Positions 50,229 through 59,993 of a stretch of 64,000 nucleotides of DNA are shown here, piece by piece. This DNA is from Phytophthora sp. 'mugwort' (taxonomy: Eukaryota > Oomycota > Peronosporomycetes > Peronosporales > Peronosporaceae). The notes below the pieces were generated by a model that was given only the letters and a program-made list of their open reading frames with translations, did no database searches and was not told the origin of the DNA. Both the position numbers and the translations under genes were made by a program. Every line of letters begins with the position of its first letter. Within the stretch, counting starts at the first letter, position 1. The DNA lies in assembly GCA_033558025.1 (NCBI GenBank), contig JAUCEF010000003.1:2072001-2136000 (forward strand), in the 5' to 3' direction.

Positions 50229-51090
50229 CTAGAGCTGGGCGTATCTGCGAAGGACGCTGGACTCTAATTGGGGTCGTCTGGAGACATAATATGAAACCTT
50301 ATACCTTGGTGATCTGCACGAGTTCTCATCTGCAAATATTCCAAGCCGCAACCGACGGCATGGTGCTGGCAGACACATACCATCGATCGAGTCGAGATGA
50401 AGCTGTGCCTTTGCCCGCGATTGTGAATCGGTCGTGTGGCTCTCCTCATGACGTTGTCGAAGTCCATCCAGTCCCCGTCGCGTGGGCCGTGCAACCGCGA
50501 CCGGGTCCAGCACTCCCCAGTGAGCCAGCAGTCGGCGGAGCGCAGGAGAGTCATGAGCATTGTGTTGTCCAATATAGCTTCGATCTGCTGTATCGTCCGA
50601 GGTACAATTGAAGTCGCCTCCTATTAGGAGTAGGTCGCTTTTGACAAATTCAATGTTCAGTAGCTGGCTGATAAACTCTTCCCTCTCAGCTGTGAGGTGT
50701 GGAGCATATACATTGCAGACCGTGACTTCACGCCCATCCAGCTTTCCGCGTGTTGCTATGAAGTGCGGATTCCAGTATTCCTGTAGGAATAGAGTGGCTT
50801 GATTGTGTGACCGGTATGGATCAATCAGTATGGCGACTCCTCCTTTCCTGTCGTTGATAGCGCCCAGAAAGAGAGATATGCGGAAGCCCCACTTCACATC
50901 TGAAGCCCACCTTGCCGCCTACAGTTGTCTACGCCGGTTGATCTTCGCCGAGGCAACATGTGTCTCCTGGATTAACGTCACGTTTGGCCTGCCATGATTT
51001 TTCTCCAAAGACTTGGAACTAACAAGCTCTCTGTCGTCCTCTATGGCCCCGAACCCATTAACGTTGTGGGTGCAGGCTCGTTCATTTAGG
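50229..51090 (-). pseudogene. LINE apurinic-type endonuclease (EEP domain)
   Basis: Minus strand 51090-50900 reads 'THNVNGFGAIEDDREL' and 'TLIQETHVASAKINRRR', the start of an exonuclease-endonuclease-phosphatase domain with the catalytic Glu in QET. After one stop near 50925 the 222-codon frame 50897-50229 continues with 'RKGGVAILIDPYRSHNQATL', 'VTVCNVYAPHLTAEREEF' and 'LLLIGGDFNCTSDDTADRS' (the GGDFN motif). The final His/Asp motif is displaced by a frameshift near 50480. Role: nicks target DNA to prime reverse transcription. Confidence 0.88.
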
Positions 51091-51229
51091 AGAGTATGCC
51101 GGCGAATTTTAGGGGAAGATAGTTTTACAGATATTCAACCCAAGTAAAGCTTTTATTGCAACCAAAGTTGCCAAAATCTCAAACAAAGTTTGGTCGTGAG
51201 CATACAAGGTTGGCTTCTGGTCCTCCGCT

Positions 51230-52100
51230 TCAGGTGGACGCTCTATTTGTCGTCGTTGTTTTTGTCGTTTCCTGCACGTGCTGTTTAAAACGCTTCCTAG
51301 TGTTCTTGGATTTGGCTTCATCCATGAAAATGTCGTGATACTCGCGTATACCTCGCTGCTCCCGCGTGTTTTCCTGAGCCGCGGGTACCAATTTTCGGGT
51401 CTTTCTAGTCGGCTCCCGGCATTCCCTCTCTCCTCCTCTCATCTCATTACCTTCATCGTTCATCTCGTCCGTCGTTGTATGGAGTCGTCTGGCAGTTGTT
51501 GCAGTCGCAGTAGGTGGTGGCTGTCCCTCCACCCCGAGTATGTGCGCCATGTCGGCGCCCTTAGTTCTGCCATGCCTGAGAGAGGTCTGAATTAATGTCT
51601 TCATTGCTCTCCCCCACAATTGACCTGTGGGGGCGACGGTTGCCTCGGTCCTTGGGGTTGACGACTCCATTGCATAGCGCCAGTAGGAATGAGAATTGCT
51701 CGTACCATGTCCATCGGGCTCCTGAGGTGTACGTGCCGTCCATGTCGCTGCCCATTCGCTAAACGTGTACGTCAGAGCATGTATAATCCGCCACTCCTGT
51801 TCAGGTAATTCGGACGGTTGTGCCCTACTGTAGTTCATTGGAAGCCATTTCAGTAGTCTTTTCAGCGCTTTACATTGGCCCCCCAGGGTGTCCACTAGCC
51901 CAAGGTGGTAGATCTAGTGTCTTGGTGAGAGGATCGGATCGTGGATTGTCCGACCCTCCCCCACGCTAGCGAACTTCTGCTCAAGCGCATACCTCAATCG
52001 ATCGGCATTCAGTGCTTGTCTGACGATAGCTTCGACCCTCCAACTCGCAAGATCCCGCTAAAAGGAAGCGGCACGCAGCTCAAGGAAAGGAAATCAGCAA
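51230..52100 (-). pseudogene. LINE ORF1-like region
   Basis: A 221-codon frame (51895-51230) begins 'VDTLGGQCKALKRLLKWLP' and is charged and Thr/Arg-rich towards the end. Upstream another frame reads 'EAIVRQALNADRLRYALEQK' (52030-51970). No zinc knuckle or RRM is recognised; the assignment to ORF1 is by position directly before the endonuclease. Confidence 0.5.
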
Positions 52101-52269
52101 CGTCACGGCAACTCGGCCTCGGATCAAGTCCAGGCCCCTGATTGAAGGCTTACTACCCTAGGTCAGAACCAATAAGGGCAGCAGTGCGAAGGCATCCGCG
52201 CTGATCCACGCATACCCGAGTCCCGCCAGGACGTTCACGACTTTACACCGCTGCATCCTTCAGAGTTCC

Positions 52270-52680
52270 AAGAGAGCAGATTCGGCCCACCGACGGGCAC
52301 ACAAGGTGAGACCAAGTTCAGCTGACCACGGATCATCGGGGAACCCCCTCCGTTAGTCGGTGTCTGGGCGCAGTTGGGAAGCGAATGGGTCTTAATCGTA
52401 TTTTGACCGATCTCGCTACACCATAATGGTGCGCGTGCCCGGATCTCTTGGTGGCTCCGGATTTCAACGTGAGTTCACAGAAGAAGATGTGAAAGTTAAG
52501 CTTGAACAAGGGATCAATCGTCGTCCGAGATCGGACCGACGACGACGCTGCTGCATGAAGCGAGATCCGCAGATCGGCAGAGCCCTGGGAGGAGTTCTGT
52601 CGACAGAAGAGTGGCAGATCCGGATCCGGATCTGGAAGAGAAGCCTTCCTCGCTTTTCTTTTCTTCCTCTTGGAGCTCTA
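52270..52680 (+). mobile_element. Fragment homologous to the Gypsy antisense region
   Basis: CCACCGACGGGCACACAAGG..., CCCCCTCCGTTAGTCGG..., AATGGTGCGCGTGCCCGGAT and GAGCCCTGGGAGGAG follow in the same order as in the reverse complement of 47095-46760 inside the second Gypsy element. The coding sense of the antisense ORF is on the plus strand here ('MVRVPGSLGGSGFQREF' from 52426). It is thus a second, inverted and diverged copy of the same internal region, abutting the LINE ORF1 end. Confidence 0.75.
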
Positions 52681-53853
52681 ATTGGTCGTTAAAGTACCGT
52701 GCATGACGCCGGCTTTTGAAATAGAAATAGTGTCCACTTGATTCTCTCACGTCACACTGCGTTAAACGATGGTGTGGGCACGTGACGACCGAAGGCTTGC
52801 TGGTTGAGAAACCGACGAGTAGTGAGGCCCCGCCGACTCCGTTGCTCCTGCCGCGTACATCTTGAGCGTCATGAACCTCCACCTTCTAGTGTCGTGGGGG
52901 GTTACGCGTTCGTCGTCTACCTGATCCTGTTGGTCTCGATGTATCGGACGTCCGCGGACGTTCTCTTTCGTACCGTCGATCACGCCGGACCTTAGACGTT
53001 CATGTTTGAGGTGAAGGACCTGACCGTGGCGCTCCAGGACTTGTAGTACTCGGTGCTGAGCCCTTGAACCTGCGGATGGACGTGAGCGGCTTGCTAATGC
53101 CTTGTTCGATTACGGCTCCGACGGCCTCGTTCGATGATGGTAAGAATATACATTGTGAAGCGACTCCATTTTTGAAGTCCAGAACTTCAAATAGCTTCTC
53201 CTTTGTAGAAGCAACGGCGCCAGCGGACAGATTTTCCTATGCACGTCAATATATCTCAGTGTGATAGGCCAGACGTTTCGTCTGCAATATGACCCGAATG
53301 ACATTAAAAGCGTTTCTTTCGCTGTTCACGCAGTAGATCGCTGTCGACTCCTTTCGACTTGGATCTAGTACGATGCGGTGTAAAAGCACGAGCTAACAAT
53401 TGTAGCCTTATTGACGTTCGCATTGTTGGTAAGCAATGGTTAGAAATATAGGTATTTCCAGCGATTTGTTCTTGTGTTACGAGTATTGTAGCCTTACCAT
53501 CATCAACACTAGTATCTGAATACTGAACTAACGGTAGGAGATCGATAAATTCTAAAAGATACCAACTAAAAAATAACTAGAAAATATAATGGACGCCGTT
53601 GTAAGGTTTCCGCCCTATATTAACTTCCACATTTGTACTATACCTTTGCCCGGCCACCCGAAGTTGGCAGATGTTATTTTGGGTGAGCGTCAGGCACCCA
53701 AACCCAGGCGTACCACTCTCCTTATCGCAATCAATGTGGGCTAATCCCCAATCAAAGTTGGCGAGTGTGACGTGAGTCACGTCACACTAGGGTCACGCGC
53801 ACTTTGCGCGCGAGTCGGAGCCTACAAAGGGGTTCGCGTGCGCGCGAAAACTC
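52681..53853. other. No recognisable gene; 23-bp palindrome at 53765-53787
   Basis: No family is recognised on either strand. The perfect palindrome GTGTGACGTGA-G-TCACGTCACAC (53765-53787) resembles the palindromic TGTAAC...GTTACA termini of the Gypsy LTRs here and may mark an LTR end, but no partner was found. Confidence 0.5.
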
Positions 53854-54720
53854 GTGGTGATGAGCTTCCAGCGGCACCCGGAGCACGTTGAGGGTCTAGC
53901 GCGCAGCTCCTCATTCCGCAATTTGCCGCCAACCACGGAGTTGCCTTCCCAAGCCCCCACCAAGCGCCATACTCCAGAGGAACACCGCTGCGTACTGGAC
54001 GCATATCGATCCGGGGGTGACTGGCCCGCCATAATGGCTTCCCCCGAACCACGGCAGAGTACCTCGTGCGTACCGGCCGAGTTGATAACCACCGTTGGGG
54101 GAAGCGGGGGGGGGGAGAGAGAAAGGGGACGCCTCGGATCAAGGGGCGTTAAGCAAGTGAGATCTACCGTACATGTATTGTCGATTGTTTTGTAATTGGC
54201 GTACATACTCACGAATTTGTGTTATGGAAGACTCGTGTGGATCCGATCACCTGCAACCACGAAATAAACAAGGACAAGAGGAAGGTCTTTCTCGTTAGTC
54301 AGCATGTCGAGGGCAACCTAGTGGTGTACTTTGACGAACAATGGACATGTGAAACCTATACACCAAGCGGACTCGAGGGAGGACCAAGAAAGGCAAACGC
54401 GCTGCCGAAAATCTGCCACCATCCGAAGGCGCCAACTTACAGATTCAGTGCGCTCTTTCTTCAGTGTATGGTGTTGGCGCGTACCGCACGGGTTTGACGC
54501 TCATGTGTGCATGCCTCGCGTCACGCACCGCATGGTCCAGAAGATTGAGCTCCACGCTTCAAACTTTATCAATGTGGCGATCCGCATGGAGGACTGGTCG
54601 ACGCCGCGTAGTGTAATTCGTCTTTCATGTAGGTAGTGACGCATTAACGACTTTGACTGCAGTTTTGCCAACTTTGATTGCCATTCGTAGAGTGGTACTT
54701 CTTTAGTTGGGCTTCTTGTG
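53854..54720 (+). pseudogene. Tc1/mariner-superfamily transposase relic
   Basis: 'KRHTPEEHRCVLDAYRSGGD' (about 53970-54030) is a helix-turn-helix start as seen in oomycete DDE elements. 'NLVVYFDEQ' (54316-54342) contains the D-E of the second catalytic block. In another frame 'RGRTKKGKRAAENLPPSEGA' (54374-54433) matches the 'GRAKKGKRA..LPPSKGAN' segment that follows. Several frames must be combined and a large central part is missing. It is cut on the right by the complete Tc1-like element. Confidence 0.65.
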
Positions 54721-54741
54721 CTCACCTAAAATAAATCCTGC

Positions 54742-56230
54742 CAACTTGTTGCTGCCACAGTGGCAAAATTGTCTACTGGCGGGTGGTATTTGTCCTTAAG
54801 GCTTTCGATATGAAGGCAATCAGCGCCACAAATGCAATTTTCGAGACAACAAAGACTACCCATAAAATTTCAAAATATTGATTCTGTGCCTGTTCAAAAT
54901 TATAGGCGCACCAGTGTCACCTATCAAAATTTGACTTACTTGTCAATTGGGCCACCGGACTTTAGAACTACCTGCGCCATGCATGTAGTCATGTCGTTCA
55001 TAAGACGGCGTAGGTAGGTTTGGTCGATCTCAGCCTAGCTGCGGTTGATTTGGGCCTTCAACCCCTCCCTCGTGTCGAACTGGCGTCGTCCTTGGTACAC
55101 CGACCACGCCAATTGCCCCAACATTCTCAATTGGGTTTAGATCGGAGCTTTTAGCTGGACACTTAAGTTTTTTAATACCCATGGCTTCAATATGGGCTTT
55201 TGTGAATCGCGACTCGTGGATTGAGGCATTATCCTGTTGGAAAATGGGGTAGGAAATGCCATGCTACTCGTGGAGGTTCCTGATAAATGGAGCCAAGTAG
55301 TTGTCAAGTGTGTCTGTGTAGCACACAGAGTCTTGCCTTCCCTCGAGGAAAGCGATATCAGTTTTCCCATGCGCACTCATGCTGGCCCACACCATCACGC
55401 TCCACTGCCATTGACACGCCTGGAGAACAACTGGATGTCGGTCCTGACGTCGTGCCAGTAATACTGGTACCCGTCCGGGCCGTCTAAGTTGAATTTCTTC
55501 CCATCGCTGAAAATTACACGCCTCCACATGCGCGTTTTGCTCAAAAATGATAGCAAAAGCTGCCCGTGCAATTTTATGGTTCGGCTTGATGGCCGGCGCA
55601 GGTTTCCTCTTGATCCACTTGGCCAAACGCGACGAGTTAAGCACCTTTCGAACCGTACTTGGCTTGAGCACGTGGTCGATGGCCTCGGAGATGCGCTTGG
55701 ACGAAAATTTCTTCACTGTCGCAAGTCGAAAAAAATTCTAGTTACGCGCTTAGTGCATTTGGCTCGTCTTCCGACCTTTTCTAGGGGGTGTCTGCCGCTT
55801 TCGGGGCCTGATAACGTTGCGAATGGCATTCTCGCTGCGTTGTATCCCACGAGCAATGGCGCGATTGCTCCTCCCTTCTGCATGCAGCACCTTGACGGCA
55901 CCAATCTCCTCAGGGGTCAACCTGGTGCCGCGCGGCATCGGTGTGCGAGTGGTGAGTAGTCTAATTGCGCTACGCACAGCTGAAAAGGGCGGGAATCCAC
56001 AGCTACCAATCTTAGCCAATAAAAACGACGTCTGAAAACGAAATGGGTCTGTAGGGATGGGTGCGCCTATACGGTAATTTAGAACAGTCACAGAATTAAA
56101 ATTTTGAGATTCTATGAGCAGTCTTTGTGTCTCGAAAATTGCATTTGTTTAGATGATGGCCTTCATATCGAAAACTTCGGGACAAACATCGCCCGTCAGT
56201 CAATTTTGCCACCGTGGCGGCAACAAGTTG
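54742..56230 (-). mobile_element. Tc1-like DNA transposon with 171-bp inverted repeats
   Basis: The left end 54742-54912 (CAACTTGTTGCTGCCACAGT...) and the right end 56060-56230 are inverted copies over 171 bp each with scattered mismatches. They share GTGGCAAAATTG, TTTCGATATGAAGGC, AATGCAATTTTCGAGACA and TATAGGCGCACC. The transposase lies between them on the minus strand. Total length is 1489 bp. A flanking TA duplication was not evident, so the true tips may lie a few bases inside or outside the stated ends. Confidence 0.85.
55060..55938 (-). pseudogene. Tc1-like transposase
   Basis: It starts at ATG 55938-55936 ('MPRGTRLTPEEIGAVKVLHA'); a helix-turn-helix follows with 'GRSNRAIARGIQRSENAIRN'. 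After a stop near 55750, 'FSSKRISEAIDHVLKPSTVR' and 'IKRKPAPAIKPNHKIAR' lead to the first Asp block 'FSDGKKFNLDGPDGYQYYWH' (usual SDEKKFN, Glu lost). Then come 'QQDNASIHESRFTKA' (second Asp) and 'SSDLNPIENV' (the Glu), giving a DD-E pattern. Frameshifts lie near 55500 and 55380. All three acidic residues are present, but reading is broken. Confidence 0.85.
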
Positions 56231-56404
56231 AATGCGCCTATAGTTAGTAGCAGCACTGTATAAACGAGAAAGTCGCCACTGTTGGGTCAAGGGATGGCCG
56301 ACGCAGGTTCGTCTTTCGAGAAACTTGATCCTCAGTAGTTCGACCCAGAGAGTGCGTTATCGACTGATTGGAAATTTGGCTCTGGTTCTGCTGATATCGA
56401 CGCA
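56231..56404. other. Spacer
   Basis: No gene is recognised between the Tc1-like element and the end of the channel pseudogene. Confidence 0.4.
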
Positions 56405-58790
56405 TCACGAGACTTCTTGCCCATCTTTGTGTGCAACAGTACGGTTGCAGCAGCATTCTCGTGCCTTAAGGTCAGTTATATCTTGCTGTAGACGGCCGAT
56501 GTCGTCGACCACAGTATACAACAGCTGCGTCATGGTTTCAAGAAGTTTCTCCGTGGTTTCAGACCTGCGTGACGTTGGCTCAGACATTTCCGACTCAAAC
56601 TCCACCAAGTCACCAGTGGATGAACTGCGGCCGGTGTTTGTACGCTGCCGAGTTTCCTTCATCTTGGCTTCAACGGAAATTTCCCGCCGTTCTTCAACAA
56701 ATTCTTGCTCAAATGTCTAGAATCCGTACTTGATCGAGTCATCAAGGACGTTAACATTGATAGCTTCGACTAGAATCTGTGCTGCCTCGCTCGCCGTCAT
56801 CGTAGCGATGACTCTGCTGTCCTTGTTACCGCTCTGCCGGCGCTTCACCGACACCGCCTCAATGATTTTTTCCCACGGGAAGGCAATCTCCTCCTTCTCG
56901 ATGCAGTTCTCGAGCATCTTCGTGAGCACCCGTCGTCGATCCTCTGGATATCGAGAGGTGATTTTCTGGAATGTGGCACGGTCGAAAACGCATATCTCGA
57001 CGAAAGTCACGGCTCGTACGTTAGCTTGGCGCTTGTAATTCATGAGTAAACTCATCTCTCCGAACGCTTGGCCTGGACCCAGATGCGCTTGAAACCTCTT
57101 TGGTCGCTCAATCTCACGAAATGTGGAGGGATCGCTGCATCTTCTTATATGTTCAGACTTGCTTTCGGTAGTTGCATTGCTAAATTCTGCTCTTGGGAAC
57201 TCGAAGACTGATTCAGAAGCACGATGGATGGTTCGTGGCGAATGGAAGACGTGGGTATTCAAGTCCTCCAGTTCATCTTCTGAGCTCTCATCGTCACTTT
57301 CAGCGCTCTTATCGTCAGAACCCGAAAGAACTGGGCACACTCCGTCATCAACTGGGTCGTTAGATGCAGTCTCAGTGTCTTGTTTTCGGTATTTTCCCTT
57401 AATTAAAAGTTTTAATGGCTTTGAAAGCTTGCAGTAGCCTTGATTGACCATCATCATCTCTTCGCCGACTTCTCGACGACGAACCACGTAGTCATCGGGC
57501 ATATACACGCGAACGCCCAAGTTTAACACAATTTGCGTAAGGAAATCGGGAGTACAGTTGTCTCAGAACGGGTCTTGACCACAAGAGTCATAAACTTGTA
57601 CAGTCCGATCTCAATGCGCAGAGTGTGCGTGAGTTCCTGCTGGAAGTTGGTAACATTCCCATCGAGCGCCTCGTATTCGAGCCACACGTGTGTGTAGTAA
57701 TCGTGCACTCGGTCGCGGAGTGTCGGGCAGACCCATCCTGTCCATCGTCGCGTAGACAGCCTCCATCTTGCGACGATACGTCGTCGTGTTGGCGTTGAAA
57801 TTCGCCACAAGCATAGCCACGTTGCCGAAAACAATGGCAAGAATCACTGAGCAGTGAGGATGGCGCCACTCGAGAAGATGTTTTCGTTCAGTGTCCCGGC
57901 AACGTTCCCTTGACCTTGAATGAGGCTCACTGCATAGTAATAGTCGGCTACATAGCGGTGAGCAACGGAATCGGATTGTCGAGTCTGGTCCTTGGAGACG
58001 ACATGCCAGAAACACGCCATGTAATGTGCGACGAGCAGCACGAGCTACAAGAGCTGGACAATGCCGAGCAGGTGGGAGTAACGCGAGTATCGCATCCATT
58101 CAGTGACATGATTGGCAACGTGCATGACCCGACTTAATAGCAATTTTTCTCGAGAAATGTCACTCGGAAAAGCCCCTCACAATCATGAGAGCAATTTGGA
58201 GGTTTCGGATCGTTGGATGGGTCTTGTCGACAGTGTTGGTTGCGATGCAGTGACTGACTTGAAGTGGCATCGCAGAGAGAAAGTCGACGACGTACCACCA
58301 CGTGCGGGTGTATCTGGCTGCGATTCGCTTCCGCGACGTGACGAGCACGTTTTGTTCGACGAATGCAGTGTTGAAATTAAGGAACAGGTTCAATAAGAAG
58401 ATAGTCTCCAGTATAGCGCTAGCCAGTGTGGAGCAATGCGAACCGCGAGGGAAGTAGCTTGGAGCGAACGGTAGATAGAGAAGCTGAAAGTGGTAAGGCG
58501 AGCATGACGATGCCGTGGACGGTGGAAGTCCAGCTTTTCGGTGTGATTGGCGACGCGAGTGTAGATAAAAAATGTTGAATCGCTTTAGACTTGGAAATGA
58601 AGCGTAGTGAAAATCGCTGCGGCTTACGACGTTTGCTTATGATCTTGTCGATGACAACGTGTTTGCCTCGAGTGAATGTCGACTCAAAGCTCTTGTCGCT
58701 GGGACTTTGCGAAGGTGAAATCTCTGCCTCAACTCTTCGTGTGTTTCCTCCTTTTCTTGCATCTTGTAAACGTTGCGACCCGAGTCCGTG
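56405..58790 (-). pseudogene. Cyclic-nucleotide-gated channel pseudogene
   Basis: Minus-strand pieces in order: S2-S3 ('IFLLNLFLNFNTAFVEQNVL' and 'YVVDFLSAMPLQV', 58420-58240); S4 and S5 region ('MHVANHVTEWMRYSRY', 'LVAHYMACFWHVVSKD', 58130-57990); pore ('YYAVSLIQGQGNVAG', 57950-57900); S6 ('LAIVFGNVAMLVANFNANTT', 57850-57790); C-linker ('LRDRVHDYYTHVWLEYEALD', 57722-57660); CNBD ('NLGVRVYMPDDYVVRRREVG', 57527-57465, and 'LGPGQAFGEMSLLMNYKRQA', 57090-57030, with Gly-Glu) interrupted by an acidic insert of about 90 residues. A coiled-coil tail follows an in-frame TAG at 56719-56717. Frameshifts fall in S4, after the pore, in the C-linker and before the CNBD. It is a single-repeat channel, unrelated in detail to the four-repeat gene. 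Sequencing error is an alternative for some breaks. Confidence 0.8.
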
Positions 58791-59993
58791 AGTGTGGACA
58801 ACAGTGGGTTGGATCGTGGAGGTGTTGAAGATCGCTTTTTGATCGGGGACCTGCTATCTTCATTTTTGAATCCGTCCCCAGGCGGCAGACGAGAACCGAT
58901 CACCGCCACGATTCTTGAGTGATGATGCAAACGAGCCGAACACGAGCAGTTGTGAGACAGAACATGACGAAAATGGCAGACAGATTTGGTAGATTACAGG
59001 CCGTCTTGACGATCTGAGGAGAGTTCTGAGCGACGGCATGATCATTACGCGTACATCATTATTTTAGTTATCGGTTTTCGTCAAAGGATAAATTCGGCGG
59101 CACAACCAGATGAAATCAGTTTCATGATGACCACAGAGGATACCGACTCCAAAGTTACGTTTGTGAAAACGGTAGGCACAATTTTAGCCTAATTTGGCAT
59201 GCGATCTGGTAGTTTTACGCATGCAGCAACATCATCGACGCCAGCCAGGAGACTATACCGGCCCCTTCCGTGACATAAGAAAGCAAGGTGCATGTATAAC
59301 TTGGGCAAAGGTGCAGACCTTGCAGTAGGCTCTGAAGCTATATAACTACCTGTTAATAAATGTTGGTACGAAAAGGCGAAAATGTTGTCACCAAATCGCC
59401 AATATTCTAACTGATTGCACCCAATTCAACAAGTTGAATGGATATGACGGCTTGGCTTTTATCTCACGCACGAATTAACTGGTTTATGACTTCCGTTGCG
59501 GGGTCTCGTTCCTAAAATTCAGTGTAAAGCTTAAGCCGTCGAGTGACCGGTTCAATTCTATTTTTTCGGTGCAGCTCTTGTAGATATCACTGCTGACACG
59601 AATGACACGACTGTATATTGAAGTGTTCACATTATGTACCTTGCATGAACAATCATGCAAGATAGCAGCGACCCTGAGTCGAGAAGCCTTCAGCTCCTCA
59701 TCAACATTGTTGCAAACACAGCTCTCCACGTGGAGCCCAACAGAACGCCATGTGTTAATCTCCATTCCAAATTCAAGTAGCTACGTTGCCTGAACTCTAA
59801 GCAACCACAACCTCAGTTGAACTAAGTTGCTGATAAAGGAGGCTTTCTTTTCCGTCAGACGACTACGCGACACTTCCTAGCGCCTCAACTGCAACTTTAT
59901 GTGCCCCGGACTCGAAACTTCTCCATTTGAGTTGTCGCTTTAGCCACTTGAAAACACCTCTTAGACGCTTCCAACCACGATCTTGCTCAGCCG
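58791..59993. other. Intergenic region / promoter of the bZIP-like gene
   Basis: The left part could hold decayed N-terminal channel sequence, but no motif is recognised. The 59.1-59.99 kb part is AT-rich and presumably contains the promoter of the gene at 59994. No core-promoter motif could be assigned with confidence. Confidence 0.45.

Larger units (their letters stand above)
48760..52100 (-). mobile_element. LINE (non-LTR) retrotransposon, decayed
   Basis: Minus strand from about 52100: ORF1-like region (52100-51230), endonuclease (51090-50480), linker (50211-49436) and reverse transcriptase (49700-48780). The RT is cut off after its catalytic box, close to the rRNA-like fragment, so the 3' end of the element is missing. 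This is unusual, since LINEs are normally 5'-truncated. Stops and frameshifts are present in all parts. Confidence 0.85.

Noticed and set aside
53110..53304. Minus-strand frame with 'CPLAPLLL' resembling the LINE RT motif CPLAPL
   Set aside because: No other RT motif surrounds it and the similarity is only eight residues; the neighbouring LINE already has its own copy of this motif.
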